Below are positions 1 to 8,900 of a DNA stretch of 10,824 nt, in pieces (within the stretch, counting starts at the first letter, position 1; each line of letters starts with the position of its first letter). The notes below the pieces were generated by a model. It had not been told where the DNA came from. It did not search any database and saw nothing but the letters and a program-made list of their open reading frames with translations. The position numbers and the translations under genes are program-made. Origin of the DNA: JASHVB01 sp049522565 (GTDB taxonomy: Bacteria; Pseudomonadota; Alphaproteobacteria; Acetobacterales; Acetobacteraceae). The stretch is from assembly GCA_049522565.1 (NCBI GenBank), contig JBEKNT010000224.1, forward strand, positions 1-10,824, written 5' to 3'.

Positions 1-112
1 GACGCCCTGCTCCCCCTGGTTCCGTTAGTATAACACTCGGCTGCCGCCTCGCAACAAGGCGCGCGATCAGCCCGAGCCATCCTGACCGGGATTGGGCCGC
101 ACGGAGGGTGGG
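1..112. other. Left-edge non-coding stretch
   Basis: No gene is recognised here. A minus-strand frame continuing from the frameshifted AI-2E remnant stays open to the edge (ending LVARRQPSVILTEPGGAG) but matches nothing I know. A TATAAC at 29-34 has no convincing -35 partner. Too little sequence is visible to say more. Confidence 0.3.
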
Positions 113-468
113 CCGCATCAGGCCGCCGAGTGCCAGATCGCCGCGAGGGCCAGCAGCACGGCAAGCAGCACTGAGGGGACGCGACCGAGATGCCCTCGCC
201 GCAGCAGGGTTCCAATGGGCGCGGCGATCCACGCCGCCGCGCCCCCCCGCATCTGGTCGCCCTTGACGAGCGGCGCGAGCAGAAAGGAGAGCAGCACCCC
301 GAGCGTGATCGGAATCATCACCGAGCGGCCGAGAGAGAGGCCGGCGACGACGACAACCGTGACGGCGATGGCCAGCAGGCCGCGCAGACCGGGGGGGTTT
401 CGGCACGCGTTATCTGGACAACGCGCCGGTCCAACGGGTCGGGCAAATCCGGCATCAAATTTGGTCAT
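113..468 (-). pseudogene. AI-2E family permease, N-terminal fragment
   Basis: The minus frame from an ATG at 468 to a TGA at 118-120 resembles the first two to three helices of AI-2E family (PF01594) permeases. It reads GLLAIAVTVVVVAGLSLGRS, then MIPITLGVLLSFLLAPLV, and later LRRGHLGRVPSVLLAVLLAL. Intact family members are roughly 350 residues or more, so most of the protein is missing. Two lesions are visible. About 18 residues (KGDQMRGGAAAWIAAPIG, about 211-264) separate LAPLV from LLRRGHLGRVP, which are normally nearly adjacent. Near 137-142 the frame slips: the next frame reads LALGGLM (about 116-136), closer to the expected third helix than the WHSAA that precedes the stop. The rest is absent down to the window edge. 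The start at 468 has a weak GGGGAAA upstream. It could instead be a short expressed membrane peptide, but decay is the simpler reading. Confidence 0.65.
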
Positions 469-704
469 TTTCCCCGCGCCTCGCGAGTCCCTGTCGGGCC
501 CGATCCGGCTGACCTGGTCGTGCGGGGAGCTTTTCCGGGCTGAAGGTATATGTCGACACACCCCATTGATCGCCCGGGCGCCGACGGAAATTGGACGATG
601 AACCGGCTCCCGCCGCTGTGCAATTGAACTCCCTGGCGCGCTGGCACAAGAGGCATCGCGGCCGGGCGATGAACAGCAGGAAGAGGACCGCACTGATTGC
701 CTGA
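469..704. other. Unassigned stretch between two gene remnants
   Basis: I recognise no gene in these 236 bases. One minus-strand frame, open from about 760 through 455, encodes a hydrophobic run (ISAVLFLLFIA, about 697-665) followed by low-complexity Arg/Gly-rich sequence. The hydrophobic piece could be a remnant of a membrane protein, but it matches no family I can name. The plus-strand frames look like GC-rich shadows. Confidence 0.4.
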
Positions 705-980
705 TCAACGGCAGCGCCCGCGCCAGGGCGGCGGCATGAAAGGGCACGCCGTTTCAGTCTTCACCGGCACCGGGCCGGGCGCCACGCTCGCTTTCAGTGC
801 CGCAATGCCGCCGCTCTCGAAGTCACTGCGCCAGAGGCGACCCGTGTCCTCGCGCACGCCGAACGCCTCGGCGATGCACGGACTGGTCCAGCCGACCAGC
901 GTCAGCAGCACGGCGCGTGCTCTGTCCGCTTCGCCGCGATCACGTGAGCCGGCCAGCGTCGCAAGGGCGGCGCGACGCCG
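705..980 (-). pseudogene. IS630-type transposase, N-terminal fragment
   Basis: From just below an in-frame stop at 981-983, this frame encodes the helix-turn-helix start of an IS630-type transposase. It reads RARAVLLTLVGWTSPCIAEA, then FGVREDTGRLWRSDF and ALKASVAPGPVPVKTE. The IAEAFGVREDTGRLWR stretch is the recognition helix region. After VKTE (about 753) the resemblance stops and a short unrelated tail runs to a TGA at 705-707. The second DNA-binding half and the DDE catalytic domain are missing, so it cannot transpose. No ATG lies in the fragment ahead of the domain; the first usable start is a GTG at 911. Its upstream end sits within 10 bases of the MFS stop codon, so an old insertion just behind the operon is likely. 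I did not find terminal inverted repeats. Family assignment is from recalled motif resemblance. Confidence 0.72.
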
Positions 981-987
981 CTATGGG

Positions 988-2193
988 TCATTCCGAAGCT
1001 TCGCTAGACCCAGTCTCCGGCATTGCCAGCCAGACCAGCGCCGTCCCCGCCAGACCGGCCGCGGCCAGACCGAGAAAGGCGACCCGATCGCCTGCCAGGT
1101 CCGCCAGCAATCCCGCCAGCGTGGTGCTCAGCGCTCCGCCGGCAGTGCCGGCCAGGCTGAAGATGCCGATGCACAGATTGAAGCGGCGCGCCCCGCGCGT
1201 CACATCGTCCGCGATCACCGGCAGCATCACGCCAAACACCGCGGCGCCGACGCCGCTGATCGACTGCACCGCGACCAGCAGATACGGGTTCGGCAGCAGC
1301 GCGAAAAGCACGCCGCGCAACGGCAGCGACGCCCATCCCAGCAGCATCATCGGCCGCCGCCCGCGCAGTTCGGCGGTGCGGCCCACCCACGGTGACAACA
1401 GCGCCACCACCGCCTGCGGCGCCAGGATGCAGGCGGCGATGACCAGGGCGGCGTGCGTGCCCTTCTGCTTGGTCAATTCACCCGCGGCGATCGGCAGCAT
1501 CGCAGCGTCCGCCAGTTGAAACAGTGCGGCACATGCGGCGAACATCAGCAACCTTCGGTCAGTGAGCAACGCCACCAGCTCGGACCACCGGGCGCGCCGT
1601 GTGGCTGCGCGGCGAGGTGGCGGTGGCGGCTTGGCATCGATGAACGGCAACGTCGCCAGGGCCGGCACGCAGAGCGCCGCGGTCAGCAGGAACACCGATT
1701 GCTCCGAAACGTAGCTGCCCAGCAAACCCATCGCCCCGGCGGACAGCCCGTTGCCGAGCGCCGCGAAGCGCGCGTTGCGTCCGATCCGCTCGCCCAGCGT
1801 GGCGTGCCCGACCAATTCCAGGCTGACGGCGGCGATCCCCGGGGTCAGCACGCAACTTGCGAAGCCGTGCAGCACCTGGGACGTCAATACCGGCAACAGC
1901 GCCGGCCAGATCGCCAGCAACAGCGCGGAAATTCCGACCGCCAGGATCCCGGCCGCGACAGCGACGCGCTTGCTGCGCAGCGCATCGACCAGGAGGCCGG
2001 CGGGGACCTGGCTGACCATGGCGGTGATGGTGCCCAGGCTGAGGGCAAAGCCAATCTCCACCTGCGTCCACTGGCGCGCGGTCAGATACACCGCGACGAA
2101 CGGGCCGAAGCCGGTTTGCTCGCCGGCGATGAAGAAGTTCAACAGATCCAGCCCGATTGTGGCACGGGTCTTGGTCGCGCGCTTGCGCGGCAT
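988..2193 (-). CDS. MFS permease, 12 predicted helices, substrate unknown
   Basis: The product is 401 residues, the usual length for a 12-helix major facilitator superfamily transporter. Hydrophobic segments run through the protein in two halves, separated by a cytoplasmic loop rich in Pro and Arg (about 188-207, with a run of six prolines). A motif-A-like loop between helices 2 and 3 reads GLLVDALRSKR (66-76), with a second copy in the C-terminal half at VGRTAELRGRR (270-280). The N-terminus is short and basic (MPRKRATKTR), as expected on the cytoplasmic side. The start ATG at 2193 lies 3 bases after the PRC gene's TAG and has only a weak ribosome-binding site, so translational coupling is likely. 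The sequence does not reveal the substrate or transport direction; efflux or sugar/organic acid uptake are both possible. It is not an NdvA-type ABC exporter. The TGA stop at 988-990 abuts a transposase remnant. Confidence 0.9.
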   Translation of the reverse strand: MPRKRATKTRATIGLDLLNFFIAGEQTGFGPFVAVYLTARQWTQVEIGFALSLGTITAMVSQVPAGLLVDALRSKRVAVAAGILAVGISALLLAIWPALLPVLTSQVLHGFASCVLTPGIAAVSLELVGHATLGERIGRNARFAALGNGLSAGAMGLLGSYVSEQSVFLLTAALCVPALATLPFIDAKPPPPPRRAATRRARWSELVALLTDRRLLMFAACAALFQLADAAMLPIAAGELTKQKGTHAALVIAACILAPQAVVALLSPWVGRTAELRGRRPMMLLGWASLPLRGVLFALLPNPYLLVAVQSISGVGAAVFGVMLPVIADDVTRGARRFNLCIGIFSLAGTAGGALSTTLAGLLADLAGDRVAFLGLAAAGLAGTALVWLAMPETGSSEASE

Positions 2194-2196
2194 CGG

Positions 2197-2643
2197 CTAT
2201 TGCTGTCCCGGCTTGGGTTCCGGCGCCACCGGCACGACCACCGGCGCCGGCTTCTCCGGGTCCCTGTACTCGGGCGCCGCCTGGTACTGGTCCTGCGTCA
2301 GCGTCAGGATGATCCGGTGCGTGCCCGCGCCAGACTCGAATCGCAACGTGCTCCAGAACACCGCGATCCTGCGGATGCCGACGCCCATGAAGCCGCCGAA
2401 GTCGAGCACCGCGGCCACCGGCTGCCCGTTGGGGTCCACCAGAACGTCGATCAGTCGCGCAATGGTCCTGCCGTCCGCATCGACAACGGGATGTCCGAGC
2501 ACGGACATCGCGTCGCGTGGAGAGAATGTCTGCAGCATGACGGTGGGCGGCAGGCCGGGCGCGGTTGCGCTGGGGGGCGCGGCCGGCGCGGCCGCCGTCA
2601 GCAACAGCAGCGGAACGATCAGCGAAACCCGGGACACTGTCAT
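2197..2643 (-). CDS. Secreted PRC-barrel domain protein
   Basis: The predicted product is 148 residues. It begins with a signal peptide: a short charged N-terminus, the hydrophobic run SLIVPLLLLTAAAPAA, and a likely cleavage near residue 20. A PRC-barrel-like domain follows at about residues 44-118, with the typical pattern VLGHPVVDADGRTIARLIDV then GQPVAAVLDFGGFMGVG. The tail is rich in Pro, Val and Glu (about 130-148). PRC-barrels are small beta-barrels found in the photosynthetic reaction centre H subunit, RimM and many envelope or stress proteins; the molecular role here is unknown. The ATG at 2643 is preceded by AGGAGG with only 3 bases of spacing. A GTG two codons later (2637) would give 9 bases and is an equally good start. 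The frame continues upstream to 2835, but that stretch is a transporter remnant, not a natural N-terminus. The TAG stop lies 3 bases before the MFS start, which implies a two-gene operon. Confidence 0.85.
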   Translation of the reverse strand: MTVSRVSLIVPLLLLTAAAPAAPPSATAPGLPPTVMLQTFSPRDAMSVLGHPVVDADGRTIARLIDVLVDPNGQPVAAVLDFGGFMGVGIRRIAVFWSTLRFESGAGTHRIILTLTQDQYQAAPEYRDPEKPAPVVVPVAPEPKPGQQ

Positions 2644-2646
2644 GGT

Positions 2647-2652
2647 CCTCCT
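2647..2652 (-). promoter_or_regulatory. Shine-Dalgarno AGGAGG of the PRC-barrel gene
   Basis: The minus strand reads AGGAGG, a full Shine-Dalgarno core, then ACC and the ATG at 2643. Three bases is short spacing. The GTG at 2637 would sit 9 bases away. The site argues for translation starting here and against the longer upstream open frame. Confidence 0.7.
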
Positions 2653-2670
2653 ACGCCGGCCGCGGTCTGA

Positions 2671-2772
2671 GCCACACCAGCAGATCCCCGCCGCAATCAG
2701 CGCGACACCGCGCGCATGGTACAGGTGGAACGGCTCGCCCAGGAGCCGCACTGCCAGCACTGTGCCGAATCG
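2671..2772 (-). pseudogene. EamA/DMT-type transporter, C-terminal scrap
   Basis: The gap between the glucan synthase stop and the PRC-barrel gene encodes, on the minus strand, FGTVLAVRLLGEPFHLYHAR followed by GVALIAAGICW. This is the pattern of the last two helices of EamA-domain drug/metabolite transporters, where a helix ending in LLGEP is followed by a final helix of the G-ALI-AGI-W type. Nothing upstream resembles the rest of the roughly 300-residue, ten-helix protein. An Arg has replaced a hydrophobic residue inside the first helix (AVRLLGE), and the resemblance ends in CWCGSDRG. The frame happens to run on into the PRC-barrel gene, which would make a spurious N-terminal extension if the longest frame were taken. 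The call rests on motif resemblance over about 34 residues. Confidence 0.6.
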
Positions 2773-2941
2773 CCAAATCGGCCGTGATGCATGGTACTTG
2801 AATTCCGAACCGTCTGCCAAACCCTCGCACCTCATCCAAAACGAGGTTGCGAAGGAGAAGGTACGGTCCGCATTCCTGGATGGTTATCGGACGTCTGCCG
2901 AACACGGACCGAGCGGCGGGCGGTGACGAAATCCGCCAACA

Positions 2942-5900
2942 TTAACCCAGTCTGACCAGGACGTGATGGGTGCTGCCGTCATCCAGCAGCCTCACCGACA
3001 ATGGTCTCGTAACAATCTCCATCCCGTTGGCTGCGGCGTACGCGATGCCTCGGCTACAGCCGCCCGGGTTCTCCACCGCGATCTCGTAACGGGCGGAGCG
3101 ATACCGCAGCGTCGCTGCAAAGCCGGGCCAGGACTTCGGAATGCACGGGTCCAACTCCAGCACATCCCCGCGCAAGCGCAACCCGAGAATGCCTTCGATA
3201 CCGGCCCGCTGCATCCATCCGCCCGAGCCGGTGTACCACGTCCAGCCACCGCGCCCGACATGCGGTTTGGCGGCATAGACGTCAGCCGCAATGACATAGG
3301 GTTCCACCTTGTAGCGGTGCACGTCCGCGCGCGTACGCGCGTGGTTGATAGGATTGAGCAGGGAGAATAGCGCGGCAGCCTTGTCGCCCTCGCCAAGCAT
3401 TGCGAATGCCAGGACCGACCACAGTGCAGCGTGGGTGTACTGGCCACCGTTCTCGCGGATGCCGGGCGGATATCCCTTGATGTAGCCGGGATCGAGCGCA
3501 GTCTTGTCGAACGGCGGCGTGAACAGCAGCGCCAGTCCGTCCGCCGGCCGGATCAGTTCGCGCTCGACCGCCGCCATGGCCCGCGCCGCACGCCCGGCGT
3601 CGGCCGCGCCGGAGATCGCTGCCCAGGACTGAGAAATCGCATCGATGCGGCACTCGTCGTCGGTTGCCGAGCCGAGCGGCGTGCCGTCGTCGAACCATGC
3701 GCGGCGGTACCAATCGCCATCCCACGCCCCGCTTTCCAGCGCGGCTTGCAGCGTGCTGGCGTACGCTCGCCACGTCGCAGCGCGGGCGGTGTCGCCGCGC
3801 GCCTCGGCCAACGGCGCGAATTCGCACAGCGTCGCGTACAGCAGCCAGCCGAGCCAGACGCTCTCGCCCTGTCCCAGTTCGCCGACACGGTTCATGCCGT
3901 CGTTCCAGTCGCCGGTGCCCATCAGCGGCAGTCCATGGAGACCAACTTTGAGGCTGGCATCGAGACCGCGCGCGCAGTGCTCGAACAAGGTGCCGACCTC
4001 GTCGGACACCATCGGCTGGAAGAAGCTGTCATGCTCTTCGGGCCGCAAAAGCTGACCGTCCAGGAACGGCACTACCGCATCGAGCACGGCGGCATCGCCG
4101 GCCGCGCCGACATAATGCGCGACGGCGTAGGCGAGCCACGCCCGGTCGTCGGAGATCCGCGTGCGCACGCCCTGACCGGAATGCGGCAGCCACCAATGCT
4201 GCACGTCGCCCTCGACGAACTGTCGCGCCGCCGCCCGCAGCAGGTGCTCGCGCGTCAACGCCGGCCGCGCCGCGGTCAGCGCCATGCCATCCTGCAACTG
4301 GTCGCGGAAGCCGTAGGCGCCGCTCGCCTGGTAGAACGCCGAGCGCGCCCAGATGCGGCAGGACAGCGTTTGATACAGCAGCCAGCCGTTCAGCACGATG
4401 TCCATCGCCCGGTCGGGCGTCTTCACCTGCACCGCGCCGAGGACATCGTCCCAGTGCCGGCCGACTTCGGAGAGCACGACATCGAGATCCTTGGTGCGGT
4501 AGCGCGTGATCAGCCGCCGCGCCTCTTGCGCGCTGGTCGCTTCGCCGAGAAAAAACACGATCTCGACCCGCGCGTTCGCCGGCAGCACGAGCGTGGTTCG
4601 CAGCGCGGCGCAAGGATCGAGACCGGCGCCGACGGTATTGGAGAACGGCGCCGCGCTGGCGAGCGCCGCCGGATTTTCCAGCGTGCCATTGCGGCCGAGG
4701 AACTCCCGCCGGTCGCCCGTCCAGTCCATCCGGCGGCCACGCAGATCGGCGAAGGCGACGCGCGACCCGAACCCGGCACTCCATGGATTGCGGGCGAACA
4801 TCGCGCCGGTTTCGGCATCGATCTCGGTCGTTACGAACGGTGCGGCGGCGGTGCGCGACGTACCCAGCACCCACTCCGCATAGGCGGTCACCGACAGATG
4901 CCGGGTGCGATTCGACGTGTTGCTCAGCGTCAGGCGCGAGATCTTGATCGGGTTGTCGAGCGGCACGTACTGCACAAGCTCCGCGGTGATGCGGTACGCG
5001 GAGTGCTCGAACCGGCTGTAGCCCCAGCCATGCCGCGCCACATAGGCAGCGTTGTGGTCGCGGATCGGCAGTGCTGTCGGGCACCACAGATCGCCGGTGT
5101 CGTCGTCGCGCAGATAGAACACCTCGCCCGGACGATCGCTGACCGGATCGTTCGACCAGGGCGTCAGTTGGTTCTCGCGGCTGTTGACCGACCAGGTGAA
5201 GCCGCTGCCTTCCGCCGAAACCTGGAAGCCGAAATCGGGATTCGCAATGACGTTGATCCAGGGTGCGGGCGTGGACTGGCCTGGCCCGAGGATCGTGACA
5301 TATTCGCGCCCGTCGGCCGCGAAACCGCCGAGGCCGTTGAAGAACTCCAGGCCCGGTGGTGGTGGCGCGATGCGTTGTTCCGCGCCGGCCGCCGCCCGCT
5401 TTCGCGTGACCCGCTCCGCTTCTTTCGGTTCCGGTACGCGGTTGAGCTGATCGGCGAGCGAGCCGCGTTGCCCGACCAGAACGACCCGCGCCACCGACGC
5501 GAGCAGGGCGCGGGCCTCCGGCGCAAGCAGGTCGGCCCGCAGCACGAAGACGCTGCCGTTCCGGCGCTCGACGCCGTCCGGTCCTGACGATTGACTCGCG
5601 CGGACCAGTGTCTCCAATGCGATCTGCAAATCCTGCACGTAGGACGGGGCGCGCTCGTTCAGGATCACCAGATCGACCGCGAGCTGCTTCATCCGCCAGT
5701 ATTCGTGGGCCTGGAGCAATTGCCGGGCGAGGTCGAGGTGTTCGACATCGGCAATGCGCAGTAGCGCGATCGGCAGGTCGCCGGAAATGCTCATGGGCCA
5801 GAGCCCCGGCTGCGCGCCGGCACCACGGCGGATCGTGTCGGAAGACGGCCGCAGCGACGGTCCCGCATGCAGCAGATGGCCGGCGAGACGCTGGAACAGC

Positions 5901-8900
5901 CCGGCCTCGCCCGGATCGATACCGAGATGGTGCAGTTGCACCTGTGCCTGGGTCCAGGCCAGCGTCCCCGCACGCTCGAATGCGGTGGTGTCGCGATGCT
6001 TGTCCACGAGGTCGAGCACCGCCGCGCGTGATTCCGCAATCACGGTCCAGAAGGCGATGCGCACGATCGCCCCGGGTGCGACACGCACACGATGGCGTAG
6101 GGCGAACACCGGATCGAGCACCGTGCCAACAGTATTTGACAGCGGGCGGCCATCGACCACGGCGATCGGCCGGTGGCTGCCGTGGCCACGGCCGAGGAAC
6201 CGGGCCCTGTCGGTTTCGACTTCCGGCTTCCCCACCGCCTCGCCGTCAACAATAGCCAGATGCGCGGCCCACACCTCCTGCTCGGTCGGCGAACGCCGCC
6301 GCCTGGTTGCCAGGATGGTGCCGAGATCGGCGAGATACTCGGTGGCGACGAACAACTTCATGAAGGCTGGATGCGCGACGTCGTCGGCCTGCGCTGCCAG
6401 CACCAATTCGGCATAGGACGTCACGTCGATCTCGCGAGCCCGGTTGCCGGAATTGGTAATCGAAACGCGGCGAACCTCGGCGTCGCTCTCGCCTGAAACG
6501 AGCACCTCCAGCGTGGTGGTCAGCGTGCCGTCGTGCCGGGTGAACTCGGCGCGATCCTCGTTGAACATGACTTCATAGGTGTCGGGCTCAGTGCCGCTGG
6601 GTTGGAATCCGGCGGACCAGACCTCACCGCTGCCGACATCGCGCAGGTAGACGTACGAGCCCCAGTCGTCGCTCGTGGCATCCTCGCGCCATCGCGTCAC
6701 CGCGATGCCTCGCCAGCGGCTGTAGCCGGAGCCGGCAGCGGTCAGCATCACCGCGTATTGGCCGTTCGACAGCAGATGGGACGTGAGCGACGCATTGTGC
6801 GCGGTGACAAGTCGCCTTCCAGCCTGCGGTCCGACCTGCCGCACCGCCGCATCCTTTGCGTCGGCGGCCCAGGGACGCACCACGGCGACGTCGCGCGGCG
6901 TGCCTTCCTGCAACAGCAGTTCGGTCGCCTGCACCATCGGTTCGGCGTGGAACCGCGCGCGCATCGCGCCATCCAGCAATGCATCGGCGATGGCGACGAT
7001 GGTCATGCCCTGATGATGCGCCATGTAGGCACGCACGATCGCGACCTTGGCATCCTCCGGCAGGCGGATCGGCGTGTAATCCAGTGCCTCGTAGAAGCCG
7101 TAGCGTCCGCGTGCTCCGATGCCGGCAAGCCGCTCGTAATTGCGAGCCGCCGCTGTCGGATCGACCATGGCCGCGAGCGCCGTCGCATACGGCGCCACGA
7201 CGGCGTTGTCGCCCAGACCGCGCTTCAGGCCGAGCCCGGGAACGCCGAAGTTGGAGTATTGGTAGGTGAGCTCCAGGTCGCGGGCGTTGTAGGCGGATTC
7301 CGAAACGCCCCAGGGCAGGCCTAGAGATTTGCCATAGCCGATCTGCCGCCGCACGATCAGGTGGCTGGTTTGCTCCAACAGGCTCCCGGCCGGCGCGCGC
7401 ATCACCAGCGACGGCATCAGGTATTCGAACATCGAACCCGACCAGGAAATCAGCGCGGCGCCATTGGCGATGGGCGTGACCGCGCGACCGAGATGGAACC
7501 AGTGGCGCGCCGGGACATCGCCCTTGGCGATGGCGATGAAGCTCGCAAGCCGTGCCTCGGACGCAAGCAGATCGTAGCAGCTCGGGTCGAGGGTGCCGTC
7601 CTGCACGCGATAGCCGATCGAGAGCAGCTTGCGGTCCGGATCGAGCAGAAAACCGTAGCCCATTTCGAGGGCCATCCCGCGCGCGGTCGCTGCGAGCGCG
7701 GCGAGGCGGGTCGCGAGAGCGGCGGCGGCATCCGGCGACGCAACGATGTCACGCCGATGGCTGTCGATCGAGCGGCGCGTCGCGGCAAGCCAGAACAGCA
7801 TGTCTGCACCCGTGTCGTCGCCCCGTTCGCTGGCGAAAGCCGCGGCGATGTCGGCCACGGTGTCCGCCTGCGCCGCAAGGTCCGTCAGCCGTGCCGCGAG
7901 GTTTGCATCGGCCAGGTCCGGCAGTTGCAATTCGACGGCCAGCGCGGTGAGCGCCTGGTCGAGCTGCTGCCAGGTTGCGGTCTGGGTGCGTCGCCCGTCG
8001 CGCAGCCGATCGGTCGCTGCACGTGCGAGTTCGAGGGCGTCGGCGATGCCGCCCAGGCGCTGCGCGGAATTTGGTGTGCGGACGGTCCACTCGTGGCAGG
8101 CGTTGGCGAGTGCGATCAGGTGGCCGGCGAGGTTCCCGCTGTCCACGGTGGAGACATAGCGGGGATCGAGCGGGCGCAGGTCGTTGGTGTCGTACCAATT
8201 GAAGAAATGCCCGCGGAAGCGTTCAAGGCGCCCCATGGTGGTCAGCGTTGCGTCCAGCCGCTCGGCCGCTTCGGTAGTGCCCAGCCAGGCAAAGTCGCGC
8301 GCGGTGGCCGTGGAGAGGAGACAAAGGCCGAGATTGGTCGGCGACGTGCGGTGGGCCAGCGCGGGCGCCGGGTCTTCCTGGAAATTGTCCGGCGGCAGCA
8401 TGTTGTCGGCCGCTGTCACGAAGGTTTCGAAGTATCGCCAGGTGCGCCGCGCGATCAGCCGCAGCGCGCGCGCGTCGGCCGCCGAAACGGCGATCCCTCC
8501 GGCGATGGGCGGTGGCCGGCTGGTCCAGCGTGCGATCGCCGGCGAGGCAATCCACAGCGCGGCGAGCGGCACCGCCAGCGGCCAGGTACCCAACGACCAG
8601 GTGCCTTGCGCGAGCGGCACGGTGCCCAGCGCCGCCATGCCGTGCGCCAGCACCAAGGTGCCGTGCCGCGACAGCAGCGGCACCAGCAGCGCCGCGAAGC
8701 CGAACCCAACGCCGCTGATCATGACGCGATAGAAGCCGAGAAGGTCAAGGCGGGGGCCGATCGTCGCCTGTGCCGCCGGAACCCACTCGAGCAGGTGCCG
8801 GCGGGTGACGAACAACCGCACCAGGGTGCGCAGAATCGCATCGCCCATCAGCCAGGCCTGATGCGCCATGAAGGTGACGTCGAGCGCAGTCTGCGCCAGC

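Noticed and set aside
12..60. tRNA-like string (GTTCCGTTAGTATAACAC) at the left edge
   Set aside because: It recalls a tRNA D-arm, but no anticodon stem-loop, T-arm or matching acceptor stem could be folded around it.
1453..2926. Plus-strand open frames of 391 and 405 codons over the PRC and MFS genes
   Set aside because: They are Gln/Arg-rich shadows of clear minus-strand transporter and PRC-barrel genes.
2919..2937. Hairpin just after the glucan synthase stop (5-bp GGCGG/CCGCC stem, 9-base loop)
   Set aside because: The stem is short, the loop is large and there is no T-run on the minus strand, so it is weak as a terminator in GC-rich DNA where such stems are common.
3328..3341. Perfect 14-base palindrome CGCGCGTACGCGCG
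   Set aside because: It lies inside conserved coding sequence (Arg/Thr/Ala codons near the C-terminus of the GH94 domain) and is expected from GC-rich codon choice; no operator context.
3431..5587. Long plus-strand open frame of 718 codons opposite the glucan synthase
   Set aside because: It is a shadow of the GC-rich minus-strand gene: Arg/Gln/Ala-rich low-complexity translation with no family motif, and the opposite strand carries a convincing multi-domain enzyme.
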